NCBI GenBank assembly: GCA_021927905.1
Contig: BLLK01000013.1
Span: 62,001 to 126,000, forward strand
Origin: Chaetoceros tenuissimus
Lineage: Eukaryota > Bacillariophyta > Thalassiosirophyceae > Chaetocerotales > Chaetocerotaceae
Direction: 5' to 3'
DNA: 64,000 bases
The notes under the pieces are model-generated. The model was given only the letters and a program-made list of their open reading frames with translations. It searched no databases and was not told where the DNA came from. Shown one piece after another: positions 1 to 9,960 of the stretch (position 1 is its first letter; every line of letters starts with the position of its first letter). The translations under genes and the position numbers were made by a program.

Positions 1-1038
1 CATATTCTCAAAGTTCCCTTTTGTCTTTCGTTGTGTACTATTGGAGTCGGACGCTCTTGCTATGGTGGCGTTTGTTTGACATTCCATCAAATACACCATC
101 GCCTCGTATGATGAGTCGTCACGTGTATACTCATCAAGATTGAATCCAGAGATATTGATGTGTCTAGAAGGTTTCCAACCCCTTTCTTCTATGATATCAT
201 TTATATATGAAAGAGCATCGTTCCATTGTGGAGAGCTCATTGGAACCAGTGACTCAAATGGATGTATTATATTGTAGCAAGGTTTTCTCATTCCATCATA
301 TCGTTTCGAATAAAGGTTCTCAGAACAAAATTTCATCACATGTTCCATCCAATAGTTATGCATCTTGTATATTCTCTCAAAGTACCAATGGAGATGAAGT
401 AAGTCATCGTTCGTTTGATTGCTCAAGTAAAACATCTCTAACAATACTGTACTATGTATGGGCAGAGCTGAAAGTCTACCTGAAGAAGATATATCCATTT
501 CATCAATATGTAAATTATTACCACTGAAATCAAGACACGACGATGAATCTTTCGACTCTAACTGCACTTCCTCCTTCGAAGTCTTTGGACATGGTTGGTA
601 ATTCGTAGGCATCAAGGATGTATCTACAAAAGAATCATATCTTGGTATACTAGTTCCATTGTAGAATATTTCGTTCGAAATATTCTCTTCTTCACTATTT
701 GTATTCCAAAATATATATTTTGGCATGTATCCATTCATGCCTTGCATCGAGAAAAGTGATCGTAGATGTTCCCAAGCATCTGAGGTCCTATTAGCCTTCA
801 TTAAAGTCCTTGCAGTGTAAAGCGAACTGGTAGACTCTTGAACTCTCATCACATTTGTCGTAGAACATGTAGATGTGTACAAGAATGAAACATTGCTACT
901 GCTATTGTTACTATTTTCTGCTCTTCTAATTGAACCTTGTTCTTTTTGGTCTGCAACATTTAGTTTCCTATCGAACGTTGTCTGTACTTGATTAGATAGA
1001 ATCAATTTCAGTGACTCCTTCCCTAGCTCCTCCATCAT
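1..1038 (-). CDS. Glycoside hydrolase-like protein, (alpha/alpha)6-barrel type, C-terminal part cut by window edge
   Basis: The minus strand stays open for 346 codons from two adjacent Met codons (1033-1038) to the left edge, so only the N-terminal part of the frame is seen and no stop is present. An in-frame stop lies just upstream, so 1038 is either the start or close to a splice acceptor. The protein is rich in aromatic residues and helices. The segment CYNIIHPFESLVPMSSPQWN resembles the HPWESGxDNSPxWD signature of MGH1/GH63-type glycosidases, and LFSMQGMNGYMPKY resembles the upstream Q-x-DGFxP region of that family. The HPxES and SPxW parts are kept while the G-x-DN part is replaced, so activity is uncertain. 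Family membership is an inference from remembered signatures. The open frame is direct observation. Confidence 0.55.
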   Translation of the reverse strand, partial: MMEELGKESLKLILSNQVQTTFDRKLNVADQKEQGSIRRAENSNNSSSNVSFLYTSTCSTTNVMRVQESTSSLYTARTLMKANRTSDAWEHLRSLFSMQGMNGYMPKYIFWNTNSEEENISNEIFYNGTSIPRYDSFVDTSLMPTNYQPCPKTSKEEVQLESKDSSSCLDFSGNNLHIDEMDISSSGRLSALPIHSTVLLEMFYLSNQTNDDLLHLHWYFERIYKMHNYWMEHVMKFCSENLYSKRYDGMRKPCYNIIHPFESLVPMSSPQWNDALSYINDIIEERGWKPSRHINISGFNLDEYTRDDSSYEAMVYLMECQTNATIARASDSNSTQRKTKGNFENM

Positions 1039-1352
1039 TGGTGGAAACGTTGAAATGTAATGAATTTAGGAAATGTGTGTACACGATCAGTTCAAATGTT
1101 GTTGATATCACAACATCAATGATAGTGTGCATTACATCATCACATTTCTGTTCTCTGTTCTCTGAAATCAATTATGAGGACACTCTAATTGAGATGACGT
1201 CAAGGAAGGGCCTAGAGGCTCATTTTTGGTGCTTTTCATTCCATCCATCAATTTTTCTATTTCTGTGTTTGGACGAAGTTAAAAAGTACAACACTTCAAA
1301 AAGAATATCTTCTTGAATAGTATCCTCTTCTGCAACAAAATTCTAGTTTTCC

Positions 1353-2928
1353 ATGGTATCGCTACTATTAGTTCTTCTCCTGATAGTGGATTGCAGCGGG
1401 TTTCTCTTACCAAAGAGTAAAACTTCATCATCATTCAAACTATTGTCATCGGCAATTGATCAGTCCTTTATTGAAAGTGAAATCCAATCAGATGGAATAT
1501 TCATCAAAGGAAAGCATAAGTGGTTGGGTGGAGCAGTAGACTCTGAAGGGCGAATTTATGGAATTCCCTCAAATGCAAAAGAGGTGATATGTTTGGCGCC
1601 TCCTTCTCCTTCTTCCAGAGAACAAACTAGTGAATACGAAATGCATACAATACCTCTTCCACATGATATAGCGGAAGGACAGTTCAAGTGGCTGAGGGGT
1701 ATTATTGCGAGTGGTTATTTATATGGAATACCGGCTTGGAGCCGAGATGGGATCCTTCGAGTGGACATTGCATCTTATTGGAAAGATAAAGAATGTAATA
1801 GCTTAGAAGAGGATTTGACTTCCTACGCTACTGTTGTACCACTTCCCGAGAATGCTTTAGATAATGGTGCAAGTCGATGGTTATGGCATGGGGCGTCATT
1901 GAATCAAAATCAAACAGCAATTTATGCAATCCCGTCCAATGCTCATCATGTGTTGAAGTTGGACTTGGCAACACAAGAAACATCGTTATTGGATATACCG
2001 ACTGATAAGTCAAAAACAACATTAGAACTAACAAACAAATGGTATGGTGGTATACTAGGAGATGACAACTGCATCTTTGGTGTGCCATATGCAGCAAGCG
2101 GTGTTTTGAAAATTGATGCAAATACTGATACTGTTGAAATTATTGGTGAAGATAGAGATGGAGAGGGTGATGATACTTTATCCAAGTGCGATGTAAATGA
2201 ATACAACTTTCATGGTGGAATCTTTAGCAAAAGGAATGGAAAGATATACTGCTTTCCAGCTCATCACTCGCATGTATTGACCATAAATACTAGATTTGAA
2301 GATGGCGATAGTCATGCAAGAAAGAATAGACTTGATTTACTTCCAATACATCGTGCACCGTACGACAAAGATGAAGTGACTAGATACAAGTGGTTGGGAG
2401 GTTCAATAGGTATCGATGGCAACATCTATGGTATGCCGTCGGATGCATCATCCATACTTTTTATTGATACCAAAGAAAACACCGCCTCTACATTTGGTCA
2501 AGTATCGTCTGAGAAAAACAAGTACCAAGGGGGCACTCTCGCTGACGATGGGTTCATCTACGCGATTTGTAGTAATGCCAACAATATCCTATGCATTGAT
2601 TCAAATCCAAGTGAAAAAAATGATGAAGATGAACACATTATTTCTTTCAAGGAAGCAGAAGATGCTTTTACGATAGGAGATATCTATGCAATTACTGGAA
2701 CAAAGAGAAAAGACAAATGGCAAGGTACGTGGTATTTGTAGAAAATGCTGATCTCATTGTTGATGGAATGTCTGAAATTTGGAAATAACTCAATGGCTTA
2801 TAAATTGCTTTTAATACATAGGTGGATTTGTAGGAAACGATGGCTCGATTTATTGTATTCCAGAAAACTTTAATCGTATTATGAAAGTCATCCCAAATGG
2901 AGAACAATCGGAAATATCATTTCTTTGA
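1353..2928 (+). CDS. Signal-peptide-bearing beta-propeller-like repeat protein (8 KWxGG...IYGIP repeats)
   Basis: Two exons, 1353-2724 and 2822-2928, give 492 residues. The intron has a GTACGT donor and a TACATAG acceptor, and the repeat consensus reads straight across the joint (KWQG/GFVGNDG), which fixes the splice. The N-terminus is a hydrophobic signal peptide (LLLVLLLIVDCSG) followed by FLLP, so the product enters the ER and is either secreted or, with Phe at the presumed +1, sent on to the plastid. About eight repeats follow with the core KWxGGxxxxxGxIYGIPxxAxxVLxID, for example KWLGGSIGIDGNIYGMP. Each looks like a four-strand blade, which suggests a beta-propeller. I see no catalytic motif and do not assign a substrate. 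A decayed inverted copy of the 3' part, including the intron, lies at about 15.9-16.4 kb. Confidence 0.8.
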
Positions 2929-3269
2929 AAACTTTTTCAAAAGCAGGTAACCCAAAAAGTTTAGAAAGAAAGCAAAAGTATTATCTCCGGACTAAGAGGA
3001 ATAGGGGCAGCAAAGATAGAAAGAGTTTGAGACATCTTCAATCGTAATATTTCCCAAAATAAACCTTTTAAGAGGAAGAAGAGGATGCTTCAATGCAGCG
3101 TAGCGAATACCAAAATAAAAGATAGAATGATCTTTCGGATCTTTCTACTATGTATAGCAAGAGAGGGCAGTTTTGAAAGAAATAACACGCTATAATATAG
3201 AGTTTTTGAGTACCATGTTTAGGTCATTCTTTGATATAAGACTATCATTTTAGTCATTTTCACGCACGT

Positions 3270-3800
3270 AGAGTAAGCTAAAGTTATTAAATAGATACAA
3301 AAGTGAATTCAACGTGAAAACTTGAGAGAAAAGAGTAAAGTACCATAGCATGTAGTTCAACTTGGTATTGAGAAAATGAAAAATCCAAAAATGATCATGG
3401 ATGGGATCAAAAGCAAGATATTTATCTACCTTGATCAAAAGATCGTCGAACAAAACCAAATCTAGTTGTGGAAACAAAACAAAACAACTTTTTCAGATAG
3501 TATATCCTATTTAAGATGAGGTGCAAAAGGTCAGTGGGTTACCAACAATGTAGTGCAAAAATAAAAGCAAACTTTACTTTGGACATGATTTGTCTGAATC
3601 AAAACAAGATAGACAAATGTTGGTATCAAAAATGAAATCTGCGTGAAAAACTGAGTTGGAAAAAGTACCATAACATGTAGGTTCTGCTTATATTGACAAA
3701 ATGAAAATTCGAAAAAATTCATCAGATGGGATCAAAACGTCATTGTATCTAAATGATGGAAAAGTTTGTTTTCATCAGCTAAAATAAAACAAGATGAGAT
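3270..3800. repeat. Diverged tandem repeat pair, unit about 320 bp
   Basis: The stretch with GTACCATAGCATGTAG near 3340 recurs as GTACCATAACATGTAG near 3664. Both are followed by an AAAATGAAAA block and then by GATGGGATCAAAA (about 3400 and 3725). The two copies differ at many positions, so the duplication is old. No gene is supported in 2929-4005. The first 200 bases hold the sequence whose inverted copy is found near 15.9-16.0 kb. Confidence 0.55.
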
Positions 3801-4005
3801 AAATGGAAGTTGAAGAACAGGAAGAAGCAGGGGTTGAACCCAACGACAAGGTCAAAAGTAAAAACAAGATATCTCAATTATTATGAACTTGGAGCTCTAT
3901 TTCTTTCGTTCTTTCCTCTATCGATCTCTAGGGCATCAAGAACAGCAAAAGGAGATACTCTAATACTGATAGGCAGCAAAGGCAACGCATCCGAACAAAA
4001 CAAAG

Positions 4006-4077
4006 TTCCTTACCCGGGTTTCGAACCCGGAACCCCCAGATTAGAAGTCTGATGCGCTACCATTGCGCCAGCAAGGA
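4006..4077 (-). tRNA. tRNA-Arg(TCT)
   Basis: The minus strand folds into a full cloverleaf. The acceptor TCCTTGC pairs with GTAAGGA (one G-T), the discriminator is A, the D arm is GGCGC...GCGC, the anticodon loop is CTTCTAA with anticodon TCT, and the T arm is CCGGG-TTCGAAA-CCCGG. There is no intron. This contiguous tRNA-Arg differs in sequence and anticodon from the permuted tRNA-Arg(ACG) at 17 kb. Confidence 0.93.
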
Positions 4078-5098
4078 AGTTGCTGATCAAGCGGAGGTCA
4101 ATACTATCCATAAATATATTTTACAGAGAAAGTATGGAAGTCGAGAAAGTTTATGAATGAGTTTCTTATTAATTACAATTTTATAATGTGTTTTACAATA
4201 AAGCTGATTCTTTTTACGAAAGTCTTATACACTACCGTTTACGCCATTGTTGGAGTTTACTTTGAAAGTATGCACGTAGCATTGTAATGTGAATTTACGT
4301 GTGATTTATGATTGTTGAAACGACTATGATGATAGTAGAGCGAGTGTAGGCAAGTATCTATTGCCCAATACGAAGTATCAAGCAATGACAGTTTTCCTTG
4401 ACTTGATCTGCAAAAAAATAAGAGTATTGATACATCTCAGTTTCGTGAGTATTGTCATTACTACTCTAGTTTTTATGGTAGATGTGCTGAGGTATCTGAA
4501 AGATGCCTCAGTTGTCGTACTAATGGACAAGGAAAATTGTTTGTAATGAAACATCACATAAAAAATACCAGCAGACGATAGAATATCCTAACACATAATG
4601 TTGCCAGGAAGTGATCTTGTCCTATTTGAAATTTGGAGAGAGCTGAATAAGAAGGTCGCATTTTGAATGACATTGAAAATTATGAGACGTTTACTCGTAA
4701 AGTGCGAAGATACTTTTAACTTTTAAGTCGCATCAGTCCGTGAGTAAAGAAAGAAATACAGACATTTCTCCATGTCTGTTTTGAATTTGTTACGAAATAA
4801 TGAAACACGTAAAAATATCATATTCCACACAAAATACACTAAATTGCTCAAAGAAGAAGATTCCCATTATTGAATTTAGTAATAAAAAGCTGTTTTCTTA
4901 AAATGTATACATGGAATGTACATACGTTGTACGTTGGCGAAAACTCTTGAAGTCGGAATAAGAGAGAATAGAGATTGAGAGAGAATAGAGAAGCTGCAGA
5001 TTGCAGATTCTTCTAGGGGTTATCCTATTACTAGTCTGAAAATATTAAACATATTTATTATACATACAATTCTTCGAAGATAACCTTGTAGCTACGAA
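4078..5098. other. Intergenic, no gene supported
   Basis: AT-rich sequence with only short open frames (for example 61 codons at 4361-4546) that lack any recognisable motif. Just before the next gene is a short imperfect GAGAGAATAGA repeat (about 4961-4992). Confidence 0.5.
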
Positions 5099-5710
5099 AT
5101 GGTCACCATTGCGCAAGTACGAAATGATGCTTTCTTTCCATCTCCTAGTAAAGCAGCAGCAGGACGAGGAGACAACAAATTCCTCATCTCAAGAACCCCA
5201 ACGAGTTGCAACTCCTTCCACATAGCTTCTATAGCATGTATAGTCTTACTTCTAGTCTCTGGACTTGTAATATCCCTCGTATCCCACTTTCCTCGATTAT
5301 ATTCTAGACGTAAATCTAATAATAGCAAAGAAAAGGGGGAAGCACACGTACAGGAACTGGAAAAGACTGACAGAAAAGAGGAAGAACCAAACGAAGAAGA
5401 ATTGAAGTATACTGAGCCTGAAAGTGACAAGTTTTCCTTGATATCTGATGTATCATCATCCTGTAGCAAAACTAGACTATCTATTCGATACAATAAAAAG
5501 AAGATAAATAGGAGCAGCACTTTCTCGAGCAGCAGTACAAGAAGTTGCCCATTACCTACAATATGTGAAGATGAGCAAGTCCTTGTAGCTTTTGATGATG
5601 ATATAAATGAGTGTCCAAGAGAAAATATGGCACCTATACCTCCAATGGTGGGAAACGATGAAGATAGTTACCAATTTTACAAATATCCAACCGTTAATAT
5701 GTTAGACTAA
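5099..5710 (+). CDS. Hypothetical single-pass membrane protein
   Basis: A 203-residue intronless frame. A Ser/Pro-containing N-terminus is followed by one strong transmembrane segment at about residues 41-63 (IASIACIVLLLVSGLVISLV), then basic residues (RLYSRRK) and a long charged region rich in Glu/Lys, then a Ser-rich stretch. The positive-inside pattern would place the C-terminal tail in the cytosol. The antisense frame at 5092-5520 is shorter and low in complexity, so I take it as a shadow. No family is recognised, and a small diatom-specific membrane protein is the most I would claim. Confidence 0.5.
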   Translation: MVTIAQVRNDAFFPSPSKAAAGRGDNKFLISRTPTSCNSFHIASIACIVLLLVSGLVISLVSHFPRLYSRRKSNNSKEKGEAHVQELEKTDRKEEEPNEEELKYTEPESDKFSLISDVSSSCSKTRLSIRYNKKKINRSSTFSSSSTRSCPLPTICEDEQVLVAFDDDINECPRENMAPIPPMVGNDEDSYQFYKYPTVNMLD

Positions 5711-5734
5711 TACAAATAATATGTTACATTATGT

Positions 5735-6718
5735 TCATACAGTGACTGGAGCTGCAAATGGTACATGATCTGGCAAGCCTGTGGAAGTAAAGGGAGTAGA
5801 TGGATTTGTTTCATAATCACCAGTATGTCGTGCAATCTGTGCAACTGTTGCAGAATAAAGGATTAGTCTCGATTGTGTCCAAATCCATTGTCTCTTGCAG
5901 GTGCGTTGAACTTACCTGTACAGCAACCACAAAAAGTTGCATACATGCAATCCTCATATCCAATACAGTTTTGTTCTGGAATAGAAAATTCTTGTCGTAC
6001 TGAACACGAAATTCAATAAGTGAAGGTAAGTATGTATAGAAGGAGGAGTGAGAGATTATATCTAAAAAGATTCCTCCATCTGCGATGAAAATGTTGTCGG
6101 ACGTAATTGTCTTTTCTACTCACCATTTCTTCTTGTTTTGTACAATGCATAAATACTCCAAACTCCAAATAAGAAACCAACAACAGAACGAATCCATGAA
6201 GTCAAAGTATCATCATCTCCATAGTAATATCCATTATCAGATCCATATTGAACCAACATTGCCATTGAAAAGTCAAAAATAAACCAACAAGCGACCATAA
6301 TCAAGACAGTTAAAAAAGTATTGGTTGGACGACTCATACGATTTCCAAGCCAATCAAGTCTCATGCGAGTCATTACTTGTCCCATTGCCAATTCTCGACA
6401 AGCAAATGCCATGAGCCAATGTGAATGACATGCTCCATATTGGAAGAGATCAAATAAACCATCTTTCCATCTTCCAGTAGGGATATTTTCCAACACTTGA
6501 TAGGTCGGATTCTTGTAATTTGGAGGCAAGTCCACTAGAAAGATGTCATCCTTTGCTACTCCTCCCTCTGGAATGGTGACTGTGAATGGAGCTGAATCTG
6601 AATGTGAAATTTCCAATTCATAGGATTCAGGAAGGTCGGCCGGAGCTACAACTCTAATTTTACGAGGTGGTTGTCCAATGAGGTCTTGATTGTTGTTTGA
6701 TCCAACGTAATCAATCAT
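5735..6718 (-). CDS. PLAC8-domain (Cys-rich) membrane protein
   Basis: Three exons on the minus strand, 6718-6124, 5999-5916 and 5844-5735, encode 262 residues. The donors are GTGAGT and GTAAGT and both acceptors end in CAG, so splicing is well supported. The N-terminal half is a beta-rich soluble region (residues ~20-80). It is followed by the PLAC8 core beginning GACHSHWLMAFACREL and interrupted by two hydrophobic segments. The last exons supply the hallmark second half, QNCIGYEDCMYATFCGCC then TVAQIARHTGDYE, matching the CC-x-C...CALCQEYRE end of PLAC8 proteins. Family members include plant cell-number/fruit-weight regulators and metal-resistance proteins. No specific role can be read here. 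It is transcribed divergently from the RING gene at 7304, with 585 bp between them. Confidence 0.85.
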
Positions 6719-7303
6719 ATTCTTTGATTATTGTGTGAGGGATGTAAGGTAGTTGATAGTGTGATGTACGTATTGTATTTTGTATTCTGTTCATTTTCTC
6801 ACTTCTGTTGTATCATCTTCGTCTTTTGTTGGTCATGCGCGCTGCATTCGTGTCTGGTGTCAAAAGAATATTTAGACGTGTAGAAATTATCTAACCAAGA
6901 GTAATCCTTCTATCTCTTGTGCGTTTATTTATTCTTACAGATACATAATAAATAATGTCTTCTATCTCTGCCCTTAATTGTAAACAGCAGTTACGAAGTA
7001 GAATAGTAGAAAATCATTACAATTTAAAAATGTGTTAGAACAATGACAAGCAAGCCAAATTTACATGTCCTTCCTCTTCTCTTCTCTTTTGTTTTGTTTA
7101 CACTTATTTGAATTTTGACACGACCACAAATCTATGAGCGACAGCCATACAAACAACTCTTAACTTCCACCACGAATGAAATAGTGAAAAGTGAAAAGTG
7201 ATGAAAGAGAGCCCTACTAACACCCAACAGCCACCACAACTACTCACTACTAGCAGTCACACTTTCATTACAACCCAAAATTTACCTACATTTTCGCAAT
7301 CAA
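6719..7303. other. Divergent intergenic region
   Basis: It lies between the PLAC8 gene (minus) and the RING gene (plus), so it must carry both promoters. I see no clear TATA or conserved motif, only C/T-rich and AT-rich runs. Confidence 0.4.
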
Positions 7304-8079
7304 ATGAAAACTGATACGCTCTATGCTATAGCTATCCCTTCTGCGGCATTTGTTCTCACAGTTTTTGCAATTTGGCTGCGAAGAAAAGTGAAATTGATCC
7401 AAAAGGAGCAAGACACATTAAAGAGGGAGAGGATAGCACGTGATATGGCTTTGGAACGAGTTCGGCGATTTGAAGAAATGGAAAATAGAAGGTTTGAAAA
7501 GAGCTTCTTCTTAAACGTGGAGCAGAGAGAAAAAAGAAAGAAAAGAGCATTGGCACAACTTTGCATATGTGTAAGTATTGCAGAATTGAATGTTCACTTT
7601 GATACTTTGTCTTGGTTCATTTTTCCAACATGTTGGGGTCTTTTTTTCAACCATAGGAATATCGATCACATACAGATGATGCATCTTCTCATTTGGAGAC
7701 CATAGTTTTGAATGATGACTCAGAGAATCAAAGTGTAGACCAGGAAGAATCATTTGTTGATGACAATATCTCACAACAGAATACAAATGAAGGTGATGGA
7801 AATGTTTTATCGTGGATGTTTCAAGGATTTGCAAATCTTTTTGAGAAAAAAGTTGAGGCTACTGAAATTCTTCCAGATATTGCAGATGGTGTTTGTGCCA
7901 TATGTTTGGATGATTACGAAGATGGTGATGAAGTTTGTTATCCTAGAAATATATGTGGTCATGTTATGCATTCAGAATGCTTGATTGACTGGTTAATGAG
8001 AAATGCAGAGTGTCCTATTTGTCGAGCAACTATATTGAAAAGCAGTCAAGTTGAAACAGCCGATGAGGAGAATCAATAG
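7304..8079 (+). CDS. Membrane-anchored RING-H2 E3 ubiquitin ligase
   Basis: Exons 7304-7570 and 7657-8079 (donor GTAAGT, acceptor CCATAG, phase 0) encode 229 residues. An N-terminal transmembrane segment (AIAIPSAAFVLTVFAIWL) is followed by a basic coiled coil rich in Arg/Glu (residues ~27-85) and an acidic linker. At residues 169-211 is a complete RING-H2 finger: CAIC, then CGHVMHSEC, then CPIC, with the spacing C-x2-C ... C-x-H-x2-H-x2-C ... C-x2-C. All eight zinc ligands are present. The architecture is that of ATL-like or DSC-like ligases acting at an internal membrane. The substrate is unknown. Confidence 0.85.
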
Positions 8080-8180
8080 TTTTACATGAAGATCTTATGC
8101 TCTAATTTACATTGAAGAACTTCCTCCATTGGATTTAATTGGAGGAGGAAGGATATGAAACTCATCTGCAGCTCCACCAC

Positions 8181-9191
8181 CTACCCTTGTTGTAAAGAAA
8201 GCTTCTTTCTTAATACCCAATCATATCTAATTGCATATGATATCAGAATCAAAGTGGTGACAGCACTTGGGACATGCCATTCTTCATCAACGGTGATGAA
8301 GCCTTGTTCTTGCATCATTTTGCTCACAAAAAATGCTACAGCTGTCCACAGAATATACTTATTCATGCGAAAGTGGAATCTCAAAAGAGCAGCAATGTTG
8401 CCAAATGTCAATCCGAAATATAATGTTTCATCTCTCTTTAGTTCGCTAATTATAACAATCATTCCTAGAATCAGTACTAATCCATAGAGTGCAACCCCCT
8501 GTCTTTGGGTTATGATAGTTTTCCTACGCAAGGTCATTCCAAAAGCACTCAATTGAACAACACTCAGAGCAGCAAATTGCACTGAAAGACGATCACATGT
8601 CATAATTGAATGCAGTGTTGCATGAAAAAGCGAGGAAGACATGAGGAGTATTGCTCCTTTTGGACCATTCAGGTCTCGAAGTGTCCTTGAGTTTTTGCCT
8701 AACTTTTTGTAGTTCGACGCCACGATATCAGCCCCAGCAGTTGTAATCATTGCAATCAAAAAGGAAGGAAATATTGATGGTCGGCTTTTATCTTTCCCAT
8801 CAGATTGAAATGTAGCCACTTTCCTCATCCATGCAAGACCTAATAGAGCAATACATCTTCCAAAGAATAAAATAGCTTCAAATCGATATTGTGGCCAAAT
8901 TCTATTGCCATCTGGATGTCGAACAGAAGGTATATGGAAATGAAAGCCGCTAAGCTGCAGCAGCAAATGAGGAAAGAATAATATTGAAAATAGATTTGAG
9001 TTCGTTTTTGCATCTACATCGAAATGCATATCAGTACTTTGTTCTTTGAAAACGAGCTCTGAGAAGAAAACAAAATACCTATACAAAAAATGTAGCACAA
9101 CATAAAAACCTAATATTGCATGGCATCTGTGGTACAAGACTTCTATGGACGTGGAAAGGAATCGAGATGGTGTAAGAAGAGGCTTTGGCAT
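8181..9191 (-). CDS. Polytopic membrane protein of unknown function
   Basis: A 336-residue intronless frame with about six or seven hydrophobic segments (for example ILGFYVVLHFLYRYFVFF, GVALYGLVLILGMIVIIS and the C-terminal VPSAVTTLILISYAI). A conserved-looking polar segment, VRHPDGNRIWPQYRFEAILF, sits before the third membrane span. I do not recognise the family. It is convergent with the RING gene, with only about 100 bp between the stops, and divergent from the cyclase-like gene at 9961. Confidence 0.7.
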   Translation of the reverse strand: MPKPLLTPSRFLSTSIEVLYHRCHAILGFYVVLHFLYRYFVFFSELVFKEQSTDMHFDVDAKTNSNLFSILFFPHLLLQLSGFHFHIPSVRHPDGNRIWPQYRFEAILFFGRCIALLGLAWMRKVATFQSDGKDKSRPSIFPSFLIAMITTAGADIVASNYKKLGKNSRTLRDLNGPKGAILLMSSSLFHATLHSIMTCDRLSVQFAALSVVQLSAFGMTLRRKTIITQRQGVALYGLVLILGMIVIISELKRDETLYFGLTFGNIAALLRFHFRMNKYILWTAVAFFVSKMMQEQGFITVDEEWHVPSAVTTLILISYAIRYDWVLRKKLSLQQG

Positions 9192-9960
9192 AATTGAGAC
9201 TGAGTAAAAGTGACAGTTTTATTTCATATTCATATCTCATAACTTGCAATCCCTACGTAGAATTGTAGAGGGAAAGATAGATTGGTTGGTGGTGAATCTT
9301 ATACTTTCACTAGAAGACGCATGACGCCAGAAGCATATGTTGAATTTCTTTCCATACCATACTCAACAGCCTCACCACCACTCACAATTGAGACGGCAGC
9401 GTGCAGCCAGCTGCACTAGTTTACGAATAGTCTTACATCGTATGTGAGTTTCTATGTGTAATTTATAAAGACAAAAAGCTCTTCCGTATATTTAAATTAG
9501 AGTAATTTAGAAAGAGACAATGTTTTGTTTTCTCCGATAAGTAAATACAAGGAGAAGTTTATCTCTTTGAATTCAAGGCGTTACGATAAAATTCAAAACG
9601 AAGTATTCATTTCATATTATATATTTATATACAGCTAGAAGAAGAGCAAGAGACCTCGACTTTTATCTTTTATGTGAGTGAGATTTTCATTCTTCAGAAT
9701 TTCCGACAATTTTGTCTTTGCCACATGGACAAGACTACGCACACGTCATTTTTAAAAATGATAAAACTTCCTTGAGTTTATCGTCCTCATAATCGTTTAT
9801 TACAAATTACAACCCTTCATGAAGCATACTCTCTAATACCCCGAGCCCCGAGCACATAAAACCACAGCGATAGAAAATCTACTGGAAAGTTATGGAAGGA
9901 ACTATCTGCTTTATTCACCCTTGCTTGGAACATTACACTCACAGAAACAAATAAAAACCA
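9192..9960. other. Divergent intergenic region
   Basis: Between the membrane protein (minus) and the cyclase-like gene (plus). It contains AT-rich blocks, including a TATATTTATATACA run near 9620, but no gene and no motif I can name. Confidence 0.4.

Noticed and set aside
4361-4546. 61-codon plus-strand frame
   Set aside because: Short, no motif, no conserved context; it could be chance in AT-rich DNA.
5092-5520. 142-codon minus-strand frame opposite the one-TM protein
   Set aside because: Poly-Ser shadow of an acidic coding region, with no motif of its own.
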